9,169 nt of DNA from Methanobacteriota archaeon. GTDB taxonomy: Archaea > Halobacteriota > Methanocellia > Methanocellales > Methanocellaceae. A model generated the notes under the pieces. The model ran no database searches. It saw nothing but the letters and a program-made list of their open reading frames with translations, and was not told where the DNA came from. Where the stretch lies: NCBI GenBank assembly GCA_023436075.1, contig JAEZKS010000074.1, positions 1-9,169 of the forward strand. Direction: 5' to 3'. The position numbers and the translations under genes are program-made. Shown piece by piece: positions 1-5,976 of the stretch (position 1 is its first letter; each line of letters opens with the position of its first letter).

Positions 1-230
1 GCGATCAGCAGCGTTTGCAGAAACTTCTTGGCCTGACCGACGTTGAAGTAGTAGCGCTTCTGCTGTTCGTCGCCCAGCTTGATGATGCCAGTCTGTTCGT
101 CGAAGCGGACGTTACTCAGCGCGCGCATTTTGATGTCGAACGAGGGGTTCTTCCCCGCGTCGACATCGTCGATGATTTCCTCGCCGATCGATTTCAGCTT
201 CGCGACGATCTGCTCGCTCTTCTTTACCAT
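1..230 (-). CDS. top6A: DNA topoisomerase VI subunit A, N-terminal fragment (runs off the left edge)
   Basis: Subunit A of the type IIB topoisomerase VI carries the catalytic tyrosine and TOPRIM domain that cleave and rejoin duplex DNA; only its first 76 residues lie here. Reading from the ATG at 230 gives MVKKSEQIVAKLKSIGEEII, followed by conserved-looking stretches IKMRALSNVRFDE, GIIKLG and YYFNVGQAKKFLQTLLI. These match my recollection of the winged-helix N-terminal region of archaeal Top6A (the ALSNV and NVGQAKKF blocks). The catalytic Tyr and TOPRIM residues lie outside the window. The start follows the top6B stop after one base (TAA-T-ATG). A strong ribosome binding site, GGGAGG, sits in the last codons of top6B about 8 nt upstream, so the two genes are co-transcribed and probably translationally coupled. 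The fragment is partial only because of the window edge. Confidence 0.93.
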   Translation of the reverse strand, partial: MVKKSEQIVAKLKSIGEEIIDDVDAGKNPSFDIKMRALSNVRFDEQTGIIKLGDEQQKRYYFNVGQAKKFLQTLLI

Positions 231-231
231 A

Positions 232-1956
232 TTACTCGCCTCCCTTCGCGGCAGACTTTGCAGCCTTCTTCGAGGAGGGTTTTGCCGCGGTCGACACAAC
301 AGGCGCTACTGTGGGCTCCGCAACAGGCTCCGCTGCAGGAGTCTCTGCAGGAGTCGCTGTAAGCTCAGCCGGCTCTTCGATGAACTTCGTATATTTCTTG
401 CTCAGCACGTCGGTGAATTTCGCCTCGATGACTGCCGGGTCCCTGCCGGTCAGGTCTTTCAGCGCCATGGCCACTTCCTTCGTGTAGCACGCGAATATCT
501 TGATCTTCTTCCGTGCATCCAGCGCCTTGCGCTGTTCGGACAGGAACCGGCTCAGCTCCCGGGCTGCCTGCCGCACGGCCAACTCTACCTCGTCCATGAT
601 CTCAGGCACGTCGGCCACGGCATCCTTGGACTCGGAGGTGAACGGGACATTCGTAGAGGCGACATGGACAACGATCATGATCGGCCCCGCAGGCAGCTTC
701 GCGTTCTTCGCCTGTTCGAGGTTGTAGTGCTTCCAGTTGATCCGCTCGATGGCGTGGGTGATCGCACAGGCGCCCTGCTGGTACATGAGAGGGACGCGGT
801 TGGCGAAGCGGGCGATGTCGATGCGACCCTCCGGGTCGATGTCGCCACCGTAGGCGATCAGCGCCTCCACGAGGAACGGGTTGCCCCGGCTGGCGTTGGC
901 CGGCCGGGCTGCAGTCGCGATGAAGTCGACCTTGTGGTTCTGCACTACGCCTTTCTTCAGCAGATCTTCGGTAATGGGCGACAGACAGTCCTTTGGCGGA
1001 GCCATGACCTTGATCTTCTGGAATGCGCCGATCAGCCGCTTCGCCGCCTCGACGTCCTTTGCCAGCTCACGGGGGTTAATCTTCGGGTCGATGCTGGCCT
1101 CCCGGAGCATGTTCTCGGCCGTGTAGCCGCCGACTTTGGCAAACTCGTTGTTCAGGAAAGCGGACATTTTCTCATGCTCGCTGCCCGACATCATCTTGAG
1201 AAGCGTGCCAAGCTCGATGCCACGCGGATGGGGCTTGATCTCGACGGGCTGCTTCGGCAGGATGTCGGAAGCGCGCTCGAAGACTGTCTTCTCGCCGAAC
1301 GGGTCGACTAAGGTGATCCGGGCATGCGGGTTCACGATGGCCGTGTTGCGCAGGTACTCCAGCACCGATTGCTTGCCGCGCACGTATGCGGCTTCCATCT
1401 CGATCTCGACGCGGGTGCCACGCGAGGTGAAGAACTCGTCCACGCGCTCCGAGACGATCCGGGGCTCGTTAGTCTCGGTATCGATCTTCAGCTCATACAT
1501 GTATGCCGGGAGCCTGGGGTCGATCTTCGAGGTGATGCGTGCAGGACGGCCGCTGGTCAGTTGCCCGTACAGCACGGCGGCCGAAATGCCGATACCCTGC
1601 TGGCCACGACTCTGACGGATGGCGTGGAACCTGCTGCCGTACAGCAGTTTGCCGAACACCCGTGGCAGCACTTCCTTTTGGATGCCAGGGCCGTTGTCTT
1701 CGATGACGATGCTGAGCATCCGGTCGTCGACTTTACGGATGCGGATGTATATGTCCGGCAGTATCGACGATTCCTCGCAGGCATCGAGCGAGTTGTCAAC
1801 GGCTTCCTTGATGCAGGTGATCAGGCAGCGCGGCAGCGAGTCGAAGCCCAGCATGTGGCGGTTCTTCTCGAAGAACTCCGCGACACTGATCGCCTTCTGC
1901 TTCTTCGCGAGCTCCATCGCGATCGGTGCATTCTCGTTTCCCGGGGCCGAGGTCAT
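232..1956 (-). CDS. top6B: DNA topoisomerase VI subunit B (GHKL ATPase)
   Basis: ATP-binding subunit of topoisomerase VI; ATP-driven dimerisation of B closes the clamp while A cleaves DNA, relaxing and decatenating the chromosome. Starting at ATG 1956 the protein has 574 residues. The Bergerat fold is complete: E51-x-x-D-N55 (EAVDN), D87-N-G-P-G91, and the SRGQQGIG loop at 116-123. A helix-two-turn-helix/transducer region follows, and the NAKLPAGP segment should hold the switch lysine. A GTG six codons upstream (1974) is in frame. I prefer ATG 1956 because a TATA box at 1980-1987 predicts transcription starting near 1957, downstream of the GTG, so the message would be close to leaderless. The last ~45 residues form an Ala/Pro/Thr-rich tail ending in a Lys-rich patch (KKAAKSAAKGGE), which looks disordered and lies beyond the conserved domains. 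It forms an operon with top6A. Confidence 0.97.
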   Translation of the reverse strand: MTSAPGNENAPIAMELAKKQKAISVAEFFEKNRHMLGFDSLPRCLITCIKEAVDNSLDACEESSILPDIYIRIRKVDDRMLSIVIEDNGPGIQKEVLPRVFGKLLYGSRFHAIRQSRGQQGIGISAAVLYGQLTSGRPARITSKIDPRLPAYMYELKIDTETNEPRIVSERVDEFFTSRGTRVEIEMEAAYVRGKQSVLEYLRNTAIVNPHARITLVDPFGEKTVFERASDILPKQPVEIKPHPRGIELGTLLKMMSGSEHEKMSAFLNNEFAKVGGYTAENMLREASIDPKINPRELAKDVEAAKRLIGAFQKIKVMAPPKDCLSPITEDLLKKGVVQNHKVDFIATAARPANASRGNPFLVEALIAYGGDIDPEGRIDIARFANRVPLMYQQGACAITHAIERINWKHYNLEQAKNAKLPAGPIMIVVHVASTNVPFTSESKDAVADVPEIMDEVELAVRQAARELSRFLSEQRKALDARKKIKIFACYTKEVAMALKDLTGRDPAVIEAKFTDVLSKKYTKFIEEPAELTATPAETPAAEPVAEPTVAPVVSTAAKPSSKKAAKSAAKGGE

Positions 1957-1979
1957 ACGGTAATAGAATTGCACATCGG

Positions 1980-1987
1980 ATTATAAA
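1980..1987 (-). promoter_or_regulatory. Predicted TATA box for top6BA
   Basis: On the minus strand the sequence reads ATTTATAA, a good archaeal box A. Its centre is 27 bp upstream of the ATG at 1956, the usual TATA-to-start-site distance in archaea. This suggests a leaderless or very short-leader transcript. It is a pattern-based prediction only. Confidence 0.55.
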
Positions 1988-2035
1988 TGCTCTTTGCCGG
2001 TACAGGCAGAGGGCTCGGAGGTTTGCAAGAGGACA

Positions 2036-2249
2036 CCGAGTTTCAACCCTTCGAGGTCTCAGAGGTTTACGGGAGGTCTCCGAGCTTCAACACAGAGGTC
2101 TCAGAGGACACAAAGGACTCACAGAGGATATTTTTAACAAATCGGCTGCGTGAGCCATATTTTTATTCGTTCTCTGTGCGTCCTCTGTGACCTCTGTGAC
2201 CTCTGTGTTGAAGCTCGGTGCCCTCGTGTAACCTCTGAGACCTCAAGGG
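2036..2249. repeat. Large imperfect inverted repeat made of CACAGAGG-type microrepeats
   Basis: The left arm (about 2047-2126) and the reverse complement of the right arm (about 2172-2249) align almost end to end. Both contain, in order, CCCTT(C)GAGGTCTCAGAGG, then CCGAGCTTCAACACAGAGGT, then CACAGAGG-like units, ending in CACAGAG. I estimate 80-85% identity by eye over roughly 80 nt. The ~45-nt spacer is AT-rich and has ATATTTTTA on both sides in the same orientation. The left side also contains a direct repeat: CCGAGTTTCAACCC... at 2036 recurs as CCGAGCTTCAACAC... at 2080, 44 nt apart. This occupies most of the 357-bp gene-free stretch between the divergent top6B and oxidoreductase genes. 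No protein-coding signal or transposase is seen, so it is a non-autonomous palindromic element or dispersed repeat rather than an insertion sequence. Confidence 0.85.
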
Positions 2250-2269
2250 CGTGCACGTTTCGCGGGTCA

Positions 2270-2279
2270 CCTTTATGAG
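2270..2279 (+). promoter_or_regulatory. Possible TATA box for the flavin oxidoreductase gene
   Basis: CCTTTATGAG lies just outside the inverted repeat. Its centre is about 26 bp upstream of position 2301, which would leave a leader of about 13 nt carrying the AGGAGAT ribosome binding site at 2303-2309. It is a weak consensus, supported mainly by spacing. Confidence 0.35.
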
Positions 2280-2313
2280 AACGCAGCCGAGATATGATCA
2301 GCAGGAGATCGAC

Positions 2314-3045
2314 ATGGCAGCAGAACCCAGCATGCAGCCTCCCGGCGTCATGAACTTCGAGACACGCCTCGAAAAAGTCGTGCCCCGTACGCATGACGTA
2401 AAGAGCTTCGTCTTCCCGAAACCGGAAGGATTCGACTATAAGGCAGGCCAGTGGATGTACGTGAACATTAAAATCGGGGGCGTCAGCAAGATGCACCACT
2501 TCACGATCTCCAGCAGCCCGACGGAAGATTATCTCATGTTCACCAAGAAGATCACTGACAGCGAATACTCGAAAGCCCTTGATACGTACAAGGGCAGCGA
2601 ATGGTTCAAGCTATGGGGCCCGTTCGGAGAGTTCACGTTTTCCGGAGAGTATCCGAAGCTCGGCTTCCTGTCAGGTGGCATCGGTATCACGCCGCTGCGT
2701 AGCATTTTACGATATACCGTAGACAAAAAGCTGCAGACTGACGTCAAAATGCTGTACACAAACAAGACCGGGGCAGACATCGTATTCAGGGACGAGCTGG
2801 AGAAGATGCAGCGGCAGGATAGCAAGATCAAAATCGAGAACGTCCTCACCAGGGAGCCGGAATGGAAGGGCCTGAAAGGGCACGTCAACTCGCAGATGAT
2901 CAAGGATCAGATACCTGATTATGAGGAAAGGGTATTCTATATCTGTGGCCCGCCGGGGATGAACGCTGCGCTGAGCAAAGAGCTGAAAACGCTGGGAATG
3001 CCCGACGATAAAATCAAGCTAGAGGATTTCACGGGCTATGAATAA
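2314..3045 (+). CDS. FAD/NAD(P)-binding oxidoreductase, ferredoxin-NADP reductase fold
   Basis: A 243-residue soluble flavoprotein with the two-domain ferredoxin-NAD(P)+ reductase architecture. Residues ~14-110 form the FAD-binding barrel, with the flavin motif HHFTISSSP at 61-69. It has His where plant-type reductases have Arg of RxYS, as in the HPFT-type ferric reductase/NADPH oxidase branch. Residues ~115-243 form the nucleotide-binding domain: LSGGIGITPLRS (119-130) binds pyrophosphate and CGPPGM (211-216) carries the usual Cys. It ends in LEDFTGYE, typical of a compact enzyme. There is no C-terminal Cys cluster as in PyrK, and no fused ferredoxin, so the electron partner is unknown. I chose ATG 2314 because AGGAGAT (2303-2309) is well spaced before it; in-frame GTG 2251 and ATG 2275 fall in the inverted repeat or the predicted TATA box. 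It appears monocistronic. It likely shuttles electrons between NAD(P)H and a ferredoxin or other carrier. Confidence 0.88.
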   Translation: MAAEPSMQPPGVMNFETRLEKVVPRTHDVKSFVFPKPEGFDYKAGQWMYVNIKIGGVSKMHHFTISSSPTEDYLMFTKKITDSEYSKALDTYKGSEWFKLWGPFGEFTFSGEYPKLGFLSGGIGITPLRSILRYTVDKKLQTDVKMLYTNKTGADIVFRDELEKMQRQDSKIKIENVLTREPEWKGLKGHVNSQMIKDQIPDYEERVFYICGPPGMNAALSKELKTLGMPDDKIKLEDFTGYE

Positions 3046-3059
3046 ATCTCAGGTGAGAT
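3046..3059 (+). terminator. Small hairpin directly after the oxidoreductase stop codon
   Basis: ATCTC-AGGT-GAGAT is a perfect 5-bp stem with a 4-nt loop starting one base after the TAA. Archaeal termination depends mainly on T-tracts and none follows, so a role in termination or 3'-end stability is only possible. Confidence 0.25.
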
Positions 3060-3089
3060 GCCGGGCAGCCTCGCGCGTGCGTGACCGAG

Positions 3090-3132
3090 CCACGGGGCTC
3101 TCTTGTCAAAGCCACAGGGCCCTCTTGTTTAG
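3090..3132 (+). repeat. Tandem pair of a 21-22-nt repeat
   Basis: CCACGGGGCTCTCTTGTCAA(AG) at 3090-3111 is followed immediately by CCACAGGGCCCTCTTGTTTAG at 3112-3132. The two agree at most positions (consensus CCACRGGGCYCTCTTGT). A third copy lies at 3241-3262. Confidence 0.65.
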
Positions 3133-3144
3133 TCGTCCGGGGGA

Positions 3145-3208
3145 GGAACTGGAGCGCGGTTTTTAGGCCGCAGCGAGCGCAGGCTTCGCTGCGGCCTAAA
3201 ACGGTTCC
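3145..3208. repeat. Perfect 16-bp inverted repeat between convergent genes
   Basis: TTTTAGGCCGCAGCGA at 3161-3176 is matched exactly by its reverse complement at 3186-3201, with a 9-nt loop. An outer GGAAC (3145-3149) / GTTCC (3204-3208) pairing extends the stem across an unequal internal loop. It lies between the ends of the convergent oxidoreductase and radical SAM genes. Read on either strand the far arm ends in AAAA and the near arm begins in TTTT, so it is symmetrical. It could act as a bidirectional 3'-end structure or a transcription barrier, or be a small mobile palindrome. Confidence 0.7.
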
Positions 3209-3240
3209 TTGCATTCAAAGTCGAAAGCTATCAAAAGACA

Positions 3241-3262
3241 CCACAGGGCTATCTTATCTAAG
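3241..3262 (+). repeat. Third copy of the 21-22-nt repeat
   Basis: CCACAGGGCTATCTTATCTA(AG) matches the pair at 3090-3132 (CCACAGGGC, then TCTT, then an AG end). It sits on the other side of the 16-bp hairpin and just before the stop codon of the radical SAM gene. The copies thus flank the hairpin in the same orientation. Confidence 0.55.
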
Positions 3263-3270
3263 CATGATGT

Positions 3271-4389
3271 TCAGGGAACGATCTCGCAACTGTTGAACCG
3301 CATGTGATCGAAATCGCTTTCTTTAATCTTTCCGTCTGCGATCATCTGCCGGATCTCGGGCAACGCGGCCTGTAACTCGCGAATCAGGTGCCGGACGGTG
3401 CCGCAGACTTCGTCGAATCCTTCCGCGCCCCATTTCATCGTGACGTTAGCATACAGGCACCGTCCACCGCAGATATCCCTCACGTCGCAGCCGTCGCACC
3501 GGCCGCCGATGAGAACTTTCTTCAGGTCAGCGGAGTTCATGCCGATGTCGCCGGCGTAGAAGTCTTTCATCCCCGACATGACAGGGCAGGGCGATATCCT
3601 GCCGTCAGTCTGGACGTTGTACTCGGCCCAGCCGGCGCCACAGCGAAGCAATGTCTTCTCGCCTTTAAGCATGGACTGCATGATGCCGACGAACGGGTAC
3701 ATTTTCAGCACCTTTCCGTCTTCGCGCATCACCCGCAGCCATTCGTGGACGAGCCGACTGACGCCCGGGTTGTAGCTCTCCTGCACCCATTCCGTGAAAT
3801 GGCGCCTGCTGCGGTCGTTACGCCAGAAGAGCGCATTTAGCTGCCAGTGCACACTGTCGAATGAAAAATCATGGTTGTCCAGCAAGTGCAGCACCTGCCG
3901 GTAGATATCCGTTTCTTCTGTCACGGTCATGCGGGCGATGATCTCGCCGTGATATCCCTTTTCACGTACAGCGCGGGCATTCTTCGCGATCAGGTCGTAG
4001 ACGCCCTCGCCGCGGCCGTGATCTGTCAGCATCCGGTCTCCGTCGACAGAGATCGAGATCGTGTGCAATCGCTTCAGATAGTCGGCCGGCACCATGTCCA
4101 GCATGGTACCATTCGTGTGTAGTAAAAATCGCTTTGCCGGGAGCGCGTCCATAAGTTCCAGCATTTTGGGGATCTCAAGCAGCGGCTCGCCGCCGTAGAA
4201 AATGACGGTGGCGTTGCTGTCATTAGCCAGGAACCAGGCCAGCGTTCCGGTCTCGTATGCGATGGCACGGGGCAGGAAATAGTCATAAGTCAAGCCGTCG
4301 TCGTGCTCGTCGAAGTCGTCGCAACACTCGCCATAGCAGTACCTGCACTCCAGATCGCAAGCCGTGGTCAGGGTGACAAAGAAGTTCAT
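3271..4389 (-). CDS. Radical SAM/SPASM enzyme, putative peptide- or protein-modifying
   Basis: A 372-residue iron-sulfur enzyme. The N-terminus has the radical SAM cluster motif C11-x3-C15-x2-C18 (CDLECRYC), followed by GGEP at 66-69, which contacts the SAM amine. The C-terminus carries a complete SPASM signature: C250-x12-G263-x4-C268, then C298-x2-C301-x5-C307-x3-C311, then C329. This predicts two auxiliary 4Fe-4S clusters. The layout is that of anaerobic sulfatase maturases and RiPP-modifying enzymes. The opening MNFFVTLTTACDLECRYCYG and the short C-terminal tail FNSCEIVP resemble the archaeal 'putative peptide-modifying radical SAM' families typified by AF0577 and Mhun_1560; I recall these but cannot check them. 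No Cys-rich precursor, sulfatase or exporter is recognisable beside it. ATG 4389 starts directly at the conserved N-terminus; a TATTTAA-type promoter lies ~40 bp upstream. It is divergent from the exported family A genes. The substrate is unknown. Confidence 0.9.
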   Translation of the reverse strand: MNFFVTLTTACDLECRYCYGECCDDFDEHDDGLTYDYFLPRAIAYETGTLAWFLANDSNATVIFYGGEPLLEIPKMLELMDALPAKRFLLHTNGTMLDMVPADYLKRLHTISISVDGDRMLTDHGRGEGVYDLIAKNARAVREKGYHGEIIARMTVTEETDIYRQVLHLLDNHDFSFDSVHWQLNALFWRNDRSRRHFTEWVQESYNPGVSRLVHEWLRVMREDGKVLKMYPFVGIMQSMLKGEKTLLRCGAGWAEYNVQTDGRISPCPVMSGMKDFYAGDIGMNSADLKKVLIGGRCDGCDVRDICGGRCLYANVTMKWGAEGFDEVCGTVRHLIRELQAALPEIRQMIADGKIKESDFDHMRFNSCEIVP

Positions 4390-4427
4390 GACGGGCCCCT
4401 TGCAGGGATTTTCTTATGATCAGCCGG

Positions 4428-4434
4428 TATTTAA
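4428..4434 (-). promoter_or_regulatory. Predicted TATA box for the radical SAM gene
   Basis: The minus strand reads CTTAAATA across this site. Transcription would start near 4405, giving a leader of about 15 nt with a weak AAGGGG ribosome binding site before ATG 4389. This is a prediction from sequence and spacing. Confidence 0.45.
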
Positions 4435-4500
4435 GCATATCGCGATCGGTCCGCCGAGACGAGGCAGCGGAGAAGACACGTCGACAGCCCGTTTTCCGGC

Positions 4501-4526
4501 ATTATACGTCGCGTAAGCCTATATGG
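4501..4526 (+). promoter_or_regulatory. Candidate TATA boxes for the exported family A genes
   Basis: Two candidates are ATTATACG (4501-4508) and CCTATATGG (4518-4526). The first predicts a start site near 4530, leaving a leader that includes the GGGGATC ribosome binding site at 4547-4553. The second overlaps an in-frame ATG at 4523, which argues that this ATG is not the translation start. I cannot decide between them. Confidence 0.4.
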
Positions 4527-4558
4527 CCGGGCATTCATCTATTTTCGGGGATCGGATC

Positions 4559-5227
4559 ATGGAGAAAAAAGCTTTGATTATGGTATTAGCAGGGCTGTCG
4601 GTGATGGCAGCACTGGCTACAGCCATGCCTGCGACATCGCAGATAGCCAGTGATGTGGCAGGAATATCTGACCTTGCCTCGTCGACAACGCCTCGGGCGA
4701 TCGCTCTGGCCATTTCCGGAGGCCATGCGGCAGGCGGCAAAGTGACGTTCGACGTGCCGTATACCGCTAAAGTGTTCAGGTCTGGCGACGTCGATTATGC
4801 GAAAGTATCGACACCGAAAAGGCCTGCGTCAGGATCACTGAACATAGCCGGGGGCACTGGAACGCTCTCTGCTGCCGAAGCTTTGCCCGCCGAGTCGACG
4901 ACCGGTTACCTGAACGAGTCGGCTATTCCGGTCGCAGGGGCGAACGCCATCGTGATATTGCATGACGTGAAAAAAGCAGGCGTCACAGGCGACAAATACA
5001 GCTTCGAGTTCGGGAAACTCAGTATCTACCTGCCCGACGGGACGGCGGCTAACACATTCACGCTAAGCTTTCCCATCAAGATGACAGCTTATGCAGGCCA
5101 GCAGACACAGGCGATCGAGATTGAGCCAGGAGTCGCAAGCACGATCGCAGGCACGTTTGCGTCGGGGATCACATTTCCCGCGGATTCGAAGCCAGTCGAG
5201 CTGAGCAGTATCATGGCGACAAAGTAG
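4559..5227 (+). CDS. Exported protein of unknown function, family A copy 1
   Basis: I do not recognise this family. From ATG 4559 the protein has 222 residues. It opens with a clear Sec-type signal peptide (MEKKA, then a hydrophobic run to about residue 22, cleavage probably near ATAMPA), with no lipobox Cys. The mature part is Cys-free and beta-rich in appearance, without a further membrane segment, so it should be secreted or cell-surface. Blocks shared with the next gene are DLAS..TP (38-45), VTFDVPYTAKV (62-72), PVAGANA (124-130), FEFGKLSIYLPDGT (149-162) and GITFPAD (203-209). ATG 4559 is chosen over ATG 4523 because it begins the signal peptide directly and has GGGGATC five nt upstream. 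It is divergent from the radical SAM gene and followed after 65 bp by its paralogue. A surface or cell-envelope role is inference from the signal peptide only. Confidence 0.85.
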   Translation: MEKKALIMVLAGLSVMAALATAMPATSQIASDVAGISDLASSTTPRAIALAISGGHAAGGKVTFDVPYTAKVFRSGDVDYAKVSTPKRPASGSLNIAGGTGTLSAAEALPAESTTGYLNESAIPVAGANAIVILHDVKKAGVTGDKYSFEFGKLSIYLPDGTAANTFTLSFPIKMTAYAGQQTQAIEIEPGVASTIAGTFASGITFPADSKPVELSSIMATK

Positions 5228-5292
5228 CCGTCGCGAAAGATTTCGTGAATGTATTTGGTTGCGTTCGGTGATTCAGTACAGGGGATGAGACT

Positions 5293-5976
5293 GTGCTGAT
5301 GAAAATATTGATCTCGATAATAGCAGCGCTGGCTGTCATTGCAGTGGCAGCCACAGTCCTGTCGGCGGCACCACAACAGAGTACTATGTCGGTAAATGAT
5401 ATCCTGGATCTTGCTTCGCTGGTCACGCCAAAAGCGGTCTTCATGACGATCCATGCGGGCAATATGACTGACGGCAACGTGAATTTTAACGTGCCATACG
5501 CGGCCAAGATCTTACCGATGGACGATAAAGAGATTAAAAAGATCGGGGCTGTCGCGACTTACAATGCGCCATTGAAAGGGACATGTAACGCGTCCACCGG
5601 CGCAGGAACGATCTCGATGACAGACGCATTACCGGCCAGAGCGACCATCGACTACGCAGACAGGAGCGTCATACCGGTCGCCGGGGCGAACGCTGTCATA
5701 GCCTTGCAGGACTTCACGATGGCTGGGACAGCTAAGGGCAAGGGGGTATACGACTTCCAGTTCGGGAAGGTGACCGTCTATCTGCCCGATGGGACTACCC
5801 GATCCGTGAAACTGGACAGTCCGATCAGTATGAGCTACGATGTCGGCCAGATGAAGCTGACGGTAGAGAGTAACCCGAAGGCTGCCGGCATTATGGCCGA
5901 CATGCTGAAATCCGGCGCTACCTTCCCGGCAAATGCGGCGCCAGTCAGGCTTAACGATATCCTGGCAGCTACGTAG
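5293..5976 (+). CDS. Exported protein of unknown function, family A copy 2
   Basis: Paralogue of the preceding gene, 227 residues from GTG 5293 (225 from ATG 5299). The signal peptide is MLMKILISIIAALAVIAVAA with likely cleavage near LSAAP. Matching blocks include LDLASLVTPKAV (39-49), VNFNVPYAAKI (63-73), VIPVAGANAVIAL (126-138), FQFGKVTVYLPDGT (155-168) and GATFPAN (208-214). Differences from copy 1 are a Lys-rich patch at 79-83, one Cys (98) and an NDIL motif at both the N-terminal (35-38) and C-terminal (221-224) ends of the mature protein. I favour GTG because GGGGATG-5 nt-GTG has the same layout as GGGGATC-5 nt-ATG in copy 1. No strong TATA box is seen in the 65-bp gap, so the two are probably co-transcribed. 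Its stop codon overlaps the end of the convergent metallopeptidase gene. The function is unknown. Confidence 0.85.
   Translation: MLMKILISIIAALAVIAVAATVLSAAPQQSTMSVNDILDLASLVTPKAVFMTIHAGNMTDGNVNFNVPYAAKILPMDDKEIKKIGAVATYNAPLKGTCNASTGAGTISMTDALPARATIDYADRSVIPVAGANAVIALQDFTMAGTAKGKGVYDFQFGKVTVYLPDGTTRSVKLDSPISMSYDVGQMKLTVESNPKAAGIMADMLKSGATFPANAAPVRLNDILAAT

Noticed and set aside
79..1311. Long plus-strand open frame (410 codons) antisense to top6B
   Set aside because: It is a GC-rich shadow of top6B; the translation is Arg/Leu-rich with no recognisable domain, and top6B has complete catalytic motifs on the other strand.
2036..2249. CRISPR array
   Set aside because: The repeats are irregular, partly inverted and lack uniform unique spacers.
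2036..2249. Insertion sequence
   Set aside because: No transposase reading frame is present and no target-site duplication is evident.
3081..3296. Small ORF in the convergent intergenic region
   Set aside because: It spans the hairpin and the direct repeats and then overlaps the radical SAM gene; no ribosome binding site or plausible protein character.
4416..4571. Small plus-strand ORF upstream of family A, considered as a precursor peptide for the radical SAM enzyme
   Set aside because: It runs through the predicted promoters and into the first codons of the real exported gene in another frame; it has no ribosome binding site and no Cys-rich or leader-core pattern.
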